A stretch of 64,000 bases of DNA, from contig JAVGWX010000009.1 of NCBI GenBank assembly GCA_036924085.1, positions 61,885,012 to 61,949,011 of the forward strand, in the 5' to 3' direction. Every line of letters starts with the position of its first letter. The stretch's first letter is position 1. Source of the stretch: Ariolimax columbianus (taxonomy: Eukaryota; Mollusca; Gastropoda; Stylommatophora; Arionidae). The notes under the pieces are model-generated. The model saw only the letters and a list, made by a program, of their open reading frames with translations. It had not been told where the DNA came from and did not search any database. Of the stretch, positions 1-10,915 are shown in pieces. Made by a program: the position numbers and the translations under genes.

Positions 1-262
1 CGACGTGGCTTAGTGATTAAGTGGCGCGGCTCACAACCCGAAGGTGCTGGGTTCGATCCTCATCACAGCACCGGCCGTTATCCCGGGGGAAGCAAGCCCT
101 TAGAAAATTCAGGAGGAAGCAGACCGTTACATAAAATGCATGCTGAAGTCGGATGCACTGGGCCGACAGGCGCAAAATAAAAAACACAATGCAACGCACA
201 CCACCTTGGGGAATAGAGAAAATAAGGCGAACGCAAACAAAAACAAAAACAAACCTCATTAG
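1..262 (+). mobile_element. tRNA-derived SINE, family A, copy 1 (5' end cut by window edge)
   Basis: The head reads like a tRNA pol III promoter: an A-box-like tract GTGGCTTAGTGATTAAG near 5-21 and a B box GGTTCGATCCTC near 51-62. A body of about 190 bp follows, shared with four other places in this window (3.9, 18.7, 34.9, 37.6 kb). The 3' end is an A-rich tail of AAAAAC repeats around 232-255. No coding potential is expected. The first bases of the element lie outside the window, so the duplication cannot be tested here. Confidence 0.85.
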
Positions 263-317
263 CTAAGGGCACGGCACATCCCTGGCGACAGGTCATCATG
301 GCGCTTAGAAATGTTGA

Positions 318-498
318 TGTGGCGGCTAATATTTCACGACTATTGCCGTATTTGTGGCGCCTAACATTTCACGACTATTGCCGTATTTGTGGCGTCTAAC
401 ATTTCACGACTGTTACCGTATTTATGGCGTCTAACATTTCACGACTATTGCCGTATTTGTGGCGCCTAACATTTCACGACTATTGCCGTATTTACTTT
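318..498. repeat. 35-bp minisatellite I, about 5 copies
   Basis: The phrase ATTTCACGACTATTGCCGTA recurs every 35 bases (331, 366, 401 and so on) with few substitutions. No conserved protein is encoded. Confidence 0.93.
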
Positions 499-611
499 CA
501 GAATTTCCCTTATCACGTATATCCCCGTCATCACACCTAATCTCCCCCACCCCCCTCCTCTTCCTCCTCTTCCCCCTCAATCTCAGATTTAAGCGACTCA
601 AAATATAATAT

Positions 612-965
612 TTTCCAGCTGAATGTTTCTCTCCTTACCACGACTTTCTCCAGCTGAATGTTTCTCTCCTTACCCTGACTTTCTCCAGCTGAATGTTTCT
701 CTCCTTACCCCGACTTTCTCCAGCTGAATGTTTCTTTCCTTTCCCCGACTTTCTCCAGCTGAATGTTTCTCTCCTTACCCCGACTTTCTCCAGCTGAATG
801 TTTCTCTCCTTACCCCGACTTTCTCCAGCTGAATGTTTCTTTCCTTTCCCTGACTTTCTCCAGCTGAATGTTTCTTTCCTTTCCCTGACTTTCTCCAGCT
901 GAATGTTTCTCTCCTTAACCCGCCTTTCTCCAGCTAAATGTTTCTCTCCTGACCCCGACTTTCAA
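612..965. repeat. 35-bp minisatellite II, 10 copies
   Basis: CCAGCTGAATGTTTCTCTCC recurs exactly every 35 bases from about 616 to 931. Variation is concentrated at TTACCCC versus TTTCCCT. The unit is unrelated by eye to the arrays before and after it, although all three have 35-bp units. The bases between arrays I and II (499-611) are pyrimidine-rich and hold nothing else I recognise. Confidence 0.95.
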
Positions 966-1038
966 AGTCGTACTGCCGGCAGCATGTTACGCAGCAGCTA
1001 AGGCATACCACAAAGTACCCATTTAGATTCATATTTTC

Positions 1039-2038
1039 CGCACTAACAACACCAAAACCCATCACTACTGTACGAAAACCTACCTGGAGGCAGGATATAT
1101 TTCCAGAGGTGGTAGAAAATATACCAGGTATTGCAAACAAAAACTGCCAGACTGAAAAAGAAAGGAGAGATACTACCCTAAGCTTCATAACGAAAAGCTA
1201 CCCAAGCATGGACTGGACCCATGCATACACCGACGGTTCTGTAACAAACACTACACAGAACGGAGGGGCAGGAGCAATCCTGAACCTACCAAATGGCAAA
1301 AAACACTGTCACTCGCTACTGGTAAGTACACAAGCAATTTCAGAGCGGAGGCAGAGGCACTGAGGGCGGCAGTGGAAGAAATGGTGACACACAGTGAAAA
1401 TGAGAGCCATATAGTCCTGCTGACAGATGCTCTCGCCGTAGTCACAGCGCTAAAAAGCCAGAAAAACACTGAGCTTAATGACTTAAGAGCAGCACTCTGC
1501 AAACTGTGCCAGCAGTCCGCACCAAAAAGGGTAGTGGTACAGTGGGTTCCGTCACACTGCAACATCCAAGGCAACGAGGAGGCAGACAGACTGGCAAAAG
1601 AAGGTGCAAGACTACCACAAACAGATACCAGTATGACGTACGAAGAGTCAAAACGGCTTATCAAAGCCAGATACATGAACAAATGGGAAACCGAACATAC
1701 TGGTTACACCAAAAACGATGCCTATTACCAGTTGAACCGAAGAGAGCAGGTCGTTGTCTTCAGACTTCGCACTGGCCACAACAGACTGAGGTACCACCTA
1801 TTCAACAAATTGAAGATAGGGTGTACCGACGAATGCCCGTGCGGTACTGGTAAAATGACCGCTGAACATCTGCTGCAGAACTGCCCGACATACGAGGATC
1901 AGAGAGAGCAGATGTCGCCATTACCAGTGGAACTGCAAGACAAGCTCAATGGCAGTGGCGAGAGCCTCAGGATGACCGCCGCTTTTTTCGAAAAAATAAT
2001 GGTTACTGTCTGACTGCGTACGAAGAAGAAGAAGAAGA
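1039..2038 (+). pseudogene. Jockey-like LINE, 5'-truncated copy with RNase H domain, frameshifted
   Basis: This copy starts in the linker before RNase H and runs to the GAA tail, matching the 3' third of the long element at 59-62.6 kb. It carries the RNase H signature AYTDGS, then a 4-base deletion near 1300 relative to that copy (AATGGCAAAAAACACTG). The deletion moves the rest into another frame, which stays open to a stop at 2011-2013. The C-terminal cysteine/histidine motif CPCG...EH...C and the ending FFEKIMVTV are present. Perfect 14-bp duplications, agattcatattttc, flank it at 1025-1038 and 2039-2052. They show insertion by target-primed reverse transcription with 5' truncation. It cannot encode reverse transcriptase. 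Confidence 0.95.
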
Positions 2039-2068
2039 AGATTCATATTTTCAAAAACACTTAACCCA

Positions 2069-2405
2069 TACATTCCTGCATGCTTCACAGAACACTTTGC
2101 ACATATATTCCTGCATGCTTTACAGAACACTTTACACATACATTCCTGCATGCTTTACAGAACACTTTACACATACATTCCTGCATGCTTTACAGAACAC
2201 TTTACACATACATTCATGCATGCTTTACAGAACACTTTACACATACATTCCTGCATGCTTTACAGAACACTTTACACATGCATTCCTGCATGCTTTACAG
2301 AACAATTTACACATAAATTCGTGCATGCTTTACAGAACACTTTACACATACATTCCTGCATGCTTTACAGAACACTTTACACATACATTCCTGCATGCTT
2401 TACAA
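2069..2405. repeat. 35-bp minisatellite III, about 10 copies
   Basis: CATTCCTGCATGCTTTACAG recurs every 35 bases from 2071. The array begins 17 bases after the jockey duplication. Reading frames cross it in more than one register because the unit has no stop in them, and they are not treated as genes. Confidence 0.95.
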
Positions 2406-2805
2406 TCCTACGAGGAACGTTTCATCCAAGACAATGCCTGGCTTCTACATTCTGTACCTGGCCCAAAGATCCTAACCACATTTGTCACTCTATCCCTAAG
2501 TCGCCTTTTACGACGTGTCTGACAGGTTACGTAATAATCTTTCTTTGCTTCGAGTTTGAATGCCGATAACACCATTCTGTTTTCTTACTCATGCTCCCCA
2601 TCTTTACATTGTACCTGTTTCCTCAGGCCAATCACCCTACACCTCCACCACCTCCCTCCCCTCTCACCCCACCCCGCCCACCCCTTACCATTAACTGCAC
2701 CATGCACATGTTAATCAGGCAGTTTGGTCATCTGACGAGAATTCAGCGTTATTAGCTATGGCTGCACGCTTTAAAAAAAAAATTTTAACAAAAATTTAAG
2801 CCGGG
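2406..2805. other. Stretch without a gene; SINE-core-like motif near 2495-2515
   Basis: I see no coding region. The string CTAAGTCGCCTTTTACGACG near 2495 is close to the reverse complement of the GTCGTAAGAGGCGACT core of SINE-H copies at 14.5, 17.5 and 40.3 kb, so a decayed SINE end is possible here. Confidence 0.35.
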
Positions 2806-3046
2806 GCTGGACTTCATTGCTTCTGGTATTTTCCCCATTTTAACCCGATCTCTCTCGGCAGATGGGTACGCATCTGTCGAGAGCATCGCACAAAGCACGA
2901 ACTTCGTAGCTCCAGCGATGAACCCAGGGATCTCCGGAAAAAATTGACATCATGGACCGACCTTCGCAGCTCGAAATCGAACCCCGACCGTCTGAACACG
3001 AGGCAAACAGCTTGACCACTTCGCCACAGACGCTTACAAACACATA
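2806..3046 (-). mobile_element. tRNA-derived SINE, family B
   Basis: Read on the minus strand, the element opens with an A-box-like TGTGGCGAAGTGGTCAAG (near 3014-3031). A B box, GGGGTTCGATTTCG, follows about 35 bases later (near 2967-2980). Together they give the spacing of a tRNA head. The following body of about 190 bases has no recognisable protein. It differs from family A. I found no second full copy in the window and no clear duplication, so the limits are approximate. Confidence 0.65.
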
Positions 3047-3582
3047 ATGATCTTGCTATGAAGCATGATGAAGAACACGTGGCAGATGGATAGATGATGC
3101 TTAAAACATCCTACAACAACACAGGCTTGCAACACTACAACAACGCAGGCTTGCAACATACTTGACCCATGTCAAGTAAACTCAGTTCCACACGGAATGT
3201 AACGCCACATCTGGCCGGACAAATAAAGTGTCCACATTTGAGATTCTAACTGTCTCGAATACTCGTATGGAAAATCGAGTAACACGGACGAATCCAATAT
3301 CCCCCTTACATCAAGCGGTTAGTAGTCGCACGACTGACTTTCTGTAGGTTATTTAACCGTGTAATCTGTTTCTCTTCCAGGACTTTTGACTTTCAGAGTT
3401 CGATCAATGGTACTCTTGATATTATGTTGCCCAGCTGTAGATAAACACGTGAGCGATTAAGGTATGTTAGGACATGAGTTGGTCTGTAACGTGTGCCCAT
3501 TTCACATTTAGGGTTAAGGCTTACGTGAGGTTGTGTAGGAGTAAAGTGTCAAGGGGTTACGAGAAGGTGTACTCATCGCCGC
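3047..3582. other. Stretch without a gene
   Basis: No coding region is recognised. A short direct duplication containing CAGGCTTGCAACA lies near 3120-3155. Confidence 0.5.
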
Positions 3583-3829
3583 CAAAGAAATTCTGGTAGG
3601 TGTACTGAAAGCCAAAGTAATTCTGGTAGGTGTACTAAAAACAAAAAGTAGGTCTTGTAGGTGTACTAAAAACCAAAGTAATTCTGGTAGGTGTACTAAA
3701 AGCCAAAGTAATTCTGGTAGATGTACTAAAAACCAAAGTAATTCGGGTAGGTGTACTAAAAGCCAAAGTAATTCTGGTAGGTGTACTAAAAGCCAAAGTA
3801 ATTCTGGCAGGTGTACTAAAAGCCAAAGT
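3583..3829. repeat. 30-bp minisatellite, about 8 copies
   Basis: AAAGTAATTCTGGTAGGTGT repeats every 30 bases, with internal variants such as AGTAGGTCTTG near 3647. Thirty is a multiple of three, so a periodic frame on the minus strand is open. Nothing suggests a real protein. Confidence 0.93.
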
Positions 3830-3862
3830 AAGACTGAAAACCTAGAGTCCTTCATATAGTAT

Positions 3863-4115
3863 TTTTTTTTCTCGTTCGCCTTATTTCTAAAATCCCCAAG
3901 GCGGTGTGCGCTGCACTGTGGTTTTTATTTTTGCGCATGTCGGCCCATTGCATCCGACTTCAGCATCCATTTTATGTAAGGGTCTGCTTCCTCCTGCATT
4001 TTCTAAGGGTTTGCTTCTTCCCCCGGGGTAACGGCCGGTGCTGTGATGGGGATCGAACTCAGCACCTTCTGTTGTGAGCCGTGTCACTTAACCACTAGCC
4101 CACGCCGTCCCACAC
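3863..4115 (-). mobile_element. tRNA-derived SINE, family A, copy 2, with target-site duplication
   Basis: This is a complete minus-strand copy. The head near 4111 reads GGGACGGCGTGGGCTAGTGG and has the A and B boxes seen in the other copies; the tail is poly-A (T-run at 3863-3870). Perfect 11-bp duplications TCATATAGTAT flank it at 3852-3862 and 4116-4126. The B box reads GAGTTCGATCCCC, so the promoter is largely preserved. Confidence 0.92.
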
Positions 4116-4126
4116 TCATATAGTAT

Positions 4127-4498
4127 GCACTCAACCACTCAGACGCCTTTCACAGTGTTGGAAAGTGCGTTGGTAGGTTTATTATCAACTATTTGGATTC
4201 TGGAAAGTACTGGAAATTACTACAGGTAAAGGCAGTCCCATGGCAGATACTGCACGCAGGGATGAAGTATTAAAGACTTTATTATACTAGATCACATCGT
4301 ATGTATAAAGTGGGGTTGCCAGTTCCCATCCTCACTTACTTTCCTTCCTGGACAGTAAGCCGGGTACCAATTTACAAACAGGGTTAACTAAAGTGTGCCA
4401 CAACTGGAGTCGATCGAGTGCTCTACCACAAATCAATCAGATGCTATACTCACACAAGCTCAAACTTATACTGGAAGGAGTACAAGAAAGCATGAGGG

Positions 4499-4533
<35 letters not shown>

Positions 4534-4982
4534 CCTTACCACTCAGCATAGGTCTTAAATGAACACACGCCAAGACTTCCTTTTACGAGCCATCTGAGCC
4601 AGTTTTGTCCAAGTCTTGCCTATCGCTATTAAATTGGCATCAAGCTGCCTCCTCCACGAGTGTCATGGTATACAGCTATGCCTCTTGCCCTGTGGTTTCC
4701 TGACTAAATACTGTCTTGTCATGTTATCAACTCATCTTAATGTTATTTTCCACATACATTGTTGATCTTATCGTACCAATTCTGCTCTAGTGTATTGCGA
4801 CAAGAGCTAGTGACAAACACAAAAATGAAGCATTAAGGACCCAGGCATAGCTAGAACAGATGGCTAAGGACATATGGACCGAGTATATTTATTGAAAACC
4901 GATATACATTGTAAACATTAATTTGATTACAACGTTTTGTCATTGCTGAACTATTTACAGGACGGTGAAATATAGTCTGCGC
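4127..4982. other. Stretch without a gene; short (AATC)n run at about 4499-4531
   Basis: No coding region or recognised repeat family is visible apart from an eight-fold AATC microsatellite. Confidence 0.5.
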
Positions 4983-4989
4983 GCATCTT

Positions 4990-5035
4990 TCTTCTTCTTC
5001 TTCTTTTTCTTTTTCTTCTTCTTTTTCTTCTTCTT

Positions 5036-5067
<32 letters not shown>

Positions 5068-5216
5068 GCTGTCGGACGTCAATCTTTATTTTTTCGAAAA
5101 AAGCAGCTGTCATCCTGAGGCTGTCGACACTGCCATAGAGCTTGTCTAGTGTTGCCACTGGTGATGGCCACATCTGCTTTCTCTGACCCTCGTATGTCGG
5201 GCAGTTTTGCAGCAGT
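4990..5216 (-). pseudogene. Jockey-like LINE, very short 3'-end copy
   Basis: Only the last 40-odd codons remain (NCPTYEGQRKQMWPSPV to MTAAFFEKI). They are followed on the minus strand by a long imperfect GAA/AAG tail that occupies about 4990-5066. A possible 7-bp duplication, GCATCTT, lies at 4983-4989 and 5217-5223. The tail is the longest GAA run of the family here. Confidence 0.85.
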
Positions 5217-5284
5217 GCATCTTCCAATCACAGTGAAGTCTCCATGCGCGGTTATTTCTAACTCCAGATTTACCTAAACCTAAC

Positions 5285-5650
5285 CCTTACCGACAGCTCG
5301 CTGCAACATCCCAAGCCATGGAGAAGCAGACAGACATGCCAAAGAGGGAGGAATGTTGCAACAATGTGAAATAGCAAGAACATATAAGACAAAAGCAATT
5401 ATCAAGGCTACATGCAGATCAAAATGGAAAATTGACTACCCTGGCCAAATAGAAAATGACGCCTACTATCAACTCTCCAGGCGGGATCTTCCAACTGCGC
5501 ACAAAACACAACAGAGTGAGGTATCATCTTTATAAAAAATGTAAGGTTTACACTATGGACTTTTGTACTTGTAGCACAGCCACCATGCCAACAGAACACG
5601 TATTGTAGTCCTGCCCAACATCCACTAGCATACAGGTAGCGTCACAACAA
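5285..5650 (+). pseudogene. Degenerate LINE RNase H / C-terminal fragment
   Basis: Conceptual pieces in different frames line up with the jockey RNase H C-terminal half. They are an HCNIP.HGEADRHAKEG-like stretch near 5300-5352, then KAIIKATCRSKWKIDYPG and ENDAYYQLSRRD near 5392-5490, and a decayed cysteine motif region to about 5650. The sequence is much more diverged than the GAA-tailed copies, and stops and frameshifts break it. It is therefore an older insertion of a related family. No tail or duplication is visible. Confidence 0.7.
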
Positions 5651-6099
5651 CTTGCGTTTTTCCATGAAAAACTATACATAGGTGTACAGTCTCGAGTCAT
5701 TGAAGACGAACGATGAAGGTGAAGACTTCGAGACCAACATCCTGTCCGTTCGACCACACGCACTTCAGTGCGAGGTGTGGGTGTAACTGCCAATCAATAA
5801 TTGTGTATCCATGATATATCACAATAAAACCATTTTTAATAAACGAAGGCTGGCAACATGTAGCGAGAATACACATGTGCTCATAAAATGAACGGTATTG
5901 TGTTCCTTCAAGAACCGATCATTAATCGATGACTATTGATCCACGTAGAAATCAATGCTTTACAAAGATTAGCCCAGCGTGAGCACATGAGCTGATACTG
6001 GTGACCTTTTACAATACTGCCATGACTTTTAGTTCATGAACTAATGAATGCACGGGCACTTGTTCTGCATACAAAGTGAGCCTACGTGTCATGTATGCA
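5651..6099. other. Stretch without a recognised gene
   Basis: Nothing was recognised on either strand. Confidence 0.4.
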
Positions 6100-6790
6100 T
6101 GATGTTGTTGTTGTTGCTGATCCAACAGTTTCCAGGCTCTCAACCTTTGGCCCAGTGCCATGAAATGGTATCTGGACATGTTTGCTAGTTATTATTAAGT
6201 GCCCTACAAAGTGTTCCATTCACCTGTGCTCGGGAGAAGAATCGTTTTCCTAACATCGATGAGTGCAAGCACATAAAGATATGATGATCAATGGTTTCGT
6301 ATGGGTGGAGTACAACGTGGATGCTCAGGTGCTTGTTAAGTGGGGTGTGTTGGATTCTTAGCCGGACAATGGTACTTTGGTGGTGATCAGTTAATTGATG
6401 CTGTAATTTGGATTGGGGCGTTTAGCGTGTCTTCTTCTTCCTGGAAACTACGTTGCGACGTTGTGTCGCAGCTTACAGCGAGGTTGCTGTATTTGTCAGA
6501 TACATCCACTTACAGCAAGGCATTCTTGGTTACCGGGTTACCTTTCTCTCTGTGATCCTTGATATCTTAGCCACAATACAATAGTGCAGCCTGCTACCAT
6601 AACACAAGATTGCAGAAGAGGGTCTTGGTTAGATCTCGTTTGCTGACACTGATGCAAGATGAGTCGCTGGATGTTGTCAGATCATTGACTGTACATCTTC
6701 GACAACCTGTCTCGCGTCCTAAGATCTCCTTCCCTGTATTTCACATAGCCCATCTGTTCAATCAAGACTTTGTTTTTTGTTCTTATGAGC
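6100..6790 (-). pseudogene. LINE fragment, CAA-tailed family (family D), copy 1
   Basis: On the minus strand the broken frames include TTIVRLRIQHTPLNKHL and HPYETIDHHIFMC, the shape of a LINE C-terminus (RLR.GH..LN.H, then ET..H..C). The end AWKLLDQQQQQ is followed by a CAA tail (GTTGTTGTTGTTG on the plus strand near 6103-6116). The same sequence occurs at 49735-50300. The region towards 6790 aligns with 50070-50160 but is too decayed to assign to a domain. Confidence 0.65.
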
Positions 6791-9751
6791 TATTTGACTG
6801 TATAGTTGTTACATATTTTTGTATTTCAACTTTCAACATATTCCCCGTGCATGGCAACACGTTTTGTCTACGTGTCCACTAGTTTGTAGATGCCCTCTAA
6901 AAAATGTATTTTTGTGTGACCGTTAAGCAATGTTGCAGCGACTCCATTACCTCATTGTCAGCTGCCCTGGTATCCGTCTGCTTCACACTTTTCTATAGCC
7001 GAGGTCATCGATAGTGATTCGTTTGTTGTCTCTGACTAGTTGACCAATCTGTTGTTTCACTGTGTGATTTACCACAGCTGCTGGTCTCCCACGCCGTGGT
7101 TCATCAATGACGTTTTGTCTTCCGTTTTGAAATCTTTCTTCACATTCATACACTCTCATTTAAGTCAAACAACTGTCTCCATACTGAATCTTAATTCTTC
7201 TGTAGATATTAGAAGGTTTCACGCTTTCTAACCACCACATAGTCGAATAATGTCTCGTTTTTTCCATGATGCAAGTCGAAAGTGCAGCAGACATGTACAC
7301 TATATTGCGCATGCGTATACTGTTCGATCGTCACAATCTCTAAATGGTGTATTGCTAAAGATCCATTTTGTGTCCTGAAAGGAAAGAGGAAGAGATGGAC
7401 GGGCTGGCTGTCATGAAAAAAAATGCAATGAGGAAGTAAGGCAGGGAATGGGTGCGGGAACCTTTAAATGTTAAACTGCAGGTGTCTTTCATATTGCACA
7501 AGTCGACAGACGGGCTGATGTTCTGCACGTGCCTTCTAATGTTCTATCTGTACTGTTATTAACTTACGCCTCTAGTGTTACTTTCCTAGACCTCCAACTT
7601 TGCTTATTTCTCTTTCATTATTGCGTTTCATATCGTGTGTTCTGTAGACGAAATTGATTTAGTCTTCAGAGTTCGTTGCATTCCGTCTCATTGCTTTGTT
7701 TTCTCTTATCCAGTATTGCTGTACAGCTTGCGCTGTGCACATACACATTTGACTGTTCTGTTCTATAAAGTATCGACATCACTGCACCCCAGATAGAATG
7801 GTAGGGTCTCAGTCTCTTTGAGGAAATGACGAATGTGAATACAAATAGTTCTTATAGCTCGCTAAACGTGCACATACCTATTCAATCATCACATACATTC
7901 CTCCCCGCCCAACTCACGTCTAATTTTAAAATGACTCAGTCCATGCCTGTTGGTCGTGTGCAGTGCCGAATGCTTCCTCTTCTTGTTATTCTTGCTCTTG
8001 TTCGTCTTCTTATTTTTCATCATTATCTTCATAATCATCTTCTTATTCACCATCATATTTTCCTTCGTCATCTTATCTTCATCTTTTTTCTTCATATCTT
8101 TTTCGTCATCTTTTTTTACTGCGTCGTCTTCATCTTTTTCAACTTCTTTATCGTCCTTGTTGTCATCTGTTACGTCTTCTTCACCTTATTCTTCATCGTG
8201 TTCTTCTTCAAATCACTATCAAACAGTAAATTCATTTCTTTATTAATGTAATATTTATCGAAGTATTGTCCAGAACTTTCTTTCAAACTCAGACATCTTC
8301 ACACTCAATAGACTGAGTCTGCGTGAATATGAAGACATGCAACGCCATGATTTGGAGATCTTCTACCCTAGAGAAAGTTATTGTCATTATTAAACATGCG
8401 GTCGACTTGGGAATGCGACCTCTATCGAATGCCGCCACTCTGGAGGCCGGCGTGTTGTCCACACACAAACAAATAAGCAAGCAAACGTGCACACAACACC
8501 ACTTTACGGAAATCAATACCTCGACCTTCAGAAGACACCACACCGACTAAGCATAGCTGCCGGCTCGCTTAAACTATCTCATCACGGCTAGATCCCATCA
8601 ATGGAAAATTTATGACATTTACATTTTGCATCCACCGTCAGAACGCCTCTATTCCCATGTCGATTCTGGCTGCTTTGAAATAAGATAATGTTGTTTTTGT
8701 GTCATTTTGTCGTCGTGCCGCCCTTTTTATATCCCTGGTCAGCGATGTCATTATTAATTTCATTTTGTAAGTACGGAGATAAGGCGGAAGATATAAGTTG
8801 GTTTGCTCTCGGAAACCATTTCATTTGTCTAGAGGGGTGACTTAACTCCTTATACAAGTTCGTTGGAGATACTTGTTGTATGTTGATTTCCGCACCCCGT
8901 TGTAGCTCATGTTTTGTATGATTCTTCTTATGCTACCGTTATATGTGTGAATTCAGGCAAACAAATAATAGACCCATTCGAAGTATGTCAAAATACGCGA
9001 CACACGAGACGTTTGGCTTTGAGCTAGCAAAGTGCAATAAGGGTGAGTATCATGCTATGACCAATCCAAGACAATCAACTTTTTTGTGTACTTGTCATTA
9101 GTTGTATATGACCATATATCTTTAAGCACTTGTTTTTCTGTCCATATCACTCGTTGCATCCCGCGATACCACAACATCCCAATAGCTTTTACTAAGTTTT
9201 CATCTTTCTGTTACTGATATCATGTAATTTCTTCCTGGAGTTACATAACAGTTATCAGTTAGTTCAGAAGTATCAAATGAAACCAAACAATGGGCGTCAT
9301 ATGGCCCCAGTACAAATGTCCTCATGAAGACGATATCAATAACCTTATCGCCTCATCAAACAGATCAACTCGATAAACATATTTGTGTTCGTGACTCGGC
9401 TGATTTCTGATTCTGTGACTGATCTTACAGCTTTGTCTTCTTACAAGAGTTCCCGAAACATCATACAGCGCCATTTGCTTTTATCTCGTTCCTTGTACCT
9501 TATTTGTGTAATGGTGGAGCTCTCGCTTTACATGTTAACGCTATAGGGCTCAGCTGCCTTTTCCAGCACGATCTTGTTGACCAAGCTATTGATGGGTATC
9601 TGACTTGCTGTTAGGGAATGAAAGACATGGAGGAAAGGAACTGGCTACTCCAACCTCATACACGATATGTGGCTTCGTACAATTAAGCTTCTAATACTTC
9701 AACCACGGCATCAGGGCATTACCTTGTATCTACTTTAACCTCCAATCTTCT
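6791..9751. other. Long stretch without a recognised gene; pyrimidine-rich tract 7970-8200
   Basis: I find no conserved protein on either strand. About 7970-8200 is a TTC/TTCATC-rich low-complexity tract, which creates overlapping artificial frames. The remainder is AT-rich unique-looking sequence. Exons of an unknown gene cannot be excluded, but no splice-bounded open segment stands out. Confidence 0.4.
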
Positions 9752-10517
9752 GTCGAAGACGGATGTGTTGAACCGAAAGGTACAAATATCGCAGTTAAAT
9801 CGTAAACTAGCGACACAACGCATTCTTCTTCTTCTTCTTCATCGTACGTAGTCAGACAGTAACCATTATTTTTTCGAAAAAGGCAGCGGTCATCCTGAGG
9901 CTGTGGACACTGCCATAGAGCTTGTCTAGTGTTGCCACTGGTGATGGCCACATCTGCTCTCTCTGATTCTCGTATGTCGGGCAGTTTCGCAGAAAATGCT
10001 CAGCGGTCATTTTCCCGGTACCACACGGGCATTCGTCGGTACCACCTATCTTCAATTTGTTGAATAGGTGGTACCTCAGTCTATTGTGGCCAATGCGAAG
10101 TCTGAAGACCACGACCTGCTCTCTTCTGTTCAACTGGTAATAGGCATCGTTTTTTGTGTAGCCAGTATGTTCTGTTTCCCATTTGGTCATGTATCTAGCT
10201 CTAATAAGCCGTTTTGACTCTTCGTATGTCATACTAGTATTTGGTTGTGGTAGTTTTGCACCTTCTTTTGCCAGTCTGTCTGCCTCCTCGTTGCCTTGGA
10301 TGTTGCAGTGAGATGGAACCCACTGCACCACTACCCTTTTTGGTGCGGACTGCTGGCATAGTTGACAGAGTACTGCTCTTAAATCATTAAGTTCAGTATT
10401 TTTCTGGCTTTTTAGTGCTGGACACACGCATTCAGCTCTTCGGACTACATCCTGCTACTTGTAAAGCCCTGTTCAGTGCTTGGTAGCGGGAGATTACGAA
10501 CGATCGTAGAAGAAGAA
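9752..10517 (+). mobile_element. SINE-G element split by a jockey insertion
   Basis: The left half (9752-9825) reads GAAGACGGATGTGTTG... to CGACACAACGCATTC. The right half (10421-10517) resumes with CACACGCATTC and continues to the usual GGTAGCGGGAGATT and a GAAGAAG tail. Joined, they match the uninterrupted copies at 39979-40133 and 53996-54180. The split shows that this family pre-dates the jockey copy inside it. Confidence 0.88.
9826..10420 (-). pseudogene. Jockey-like LINE, 5'-truncated copy nested in SINE-G
   Basis: On the minus strand this is about 190 codons with no stop. It starts inside RNase H (LKSQKNTELNDLRAVLCQL), passes VQWVPSHCNIQGNEEADRLA and the CPCGTGKMTAEH motif, and ends FFEKIMVTV. 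The tail is (GAA)n, seen as TTC repeats at 9825-9840. The flanking duplication is gacacaacgcattc at 9812-9825 versus gacacacgcattc at 10421-10433, one base shorter. It lacks endonuclease, reverse transcriptase and the first RNase H catalytic residues, so it is dead despite the open frame. Confidence 0.95.
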
Positions 10518-10915
10518 AAATGTGTTCTCTATTCTTATTTGACCATTGCTTACCTTTTGTATATATTTCTATTCTGCCACTTACAATATCTAATTTCCTC
10601 CTGTGCAAACATTTATTTTTTATCCTGCTTTCTTATTTGCAATAAGTTTACGGGCCATACGATACGATGTAGCGGACTAAATGGACCTCTGGGCCGCGTT
10701 CCGAACCATCGGTGTTCTGATGACCTGTCAAGCCATTAGAAATGGATAGTGCGTCTGTGACGTATGAAATCCTTTTTTGCTCGATTTACAAGCGCGGTAT
10801 TATCACGATTATTTGGGGAGACATCCAAGCTGTCATTCATGATCATTTCTTTAACAATATTTTCGGTTGATATTGTTGATCTGTGCCTTGTTTATTGTCT
10901 TTATTATTTTGCTCT
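10518..10915. other. Stretch without a recognised gene
   Basis: AT-rich sequence with no protein similarity that I can see. Confidence 0.4.

Noticed and set aside
1..80. True tRNA gene at the window start
   Set aside because: A and B boxes are present, but the sequence continues into a SINE body shared with four other loci and does not close a cloverleaf with a matching acceptor stem.
318..2405. Possible CRISPR-like array (regular 35-bp spacing)
   Set aside because: The repeats are directly tandem with no unique spacers, the genome is eukaryotic, and no cas genes exist here.
7826..8251. Hydrophobic 141-codon plus frame
   Set aside because: It lies in a TTC/TTCATC low-complexity tract that also opens other frames, so composition alone explains it.
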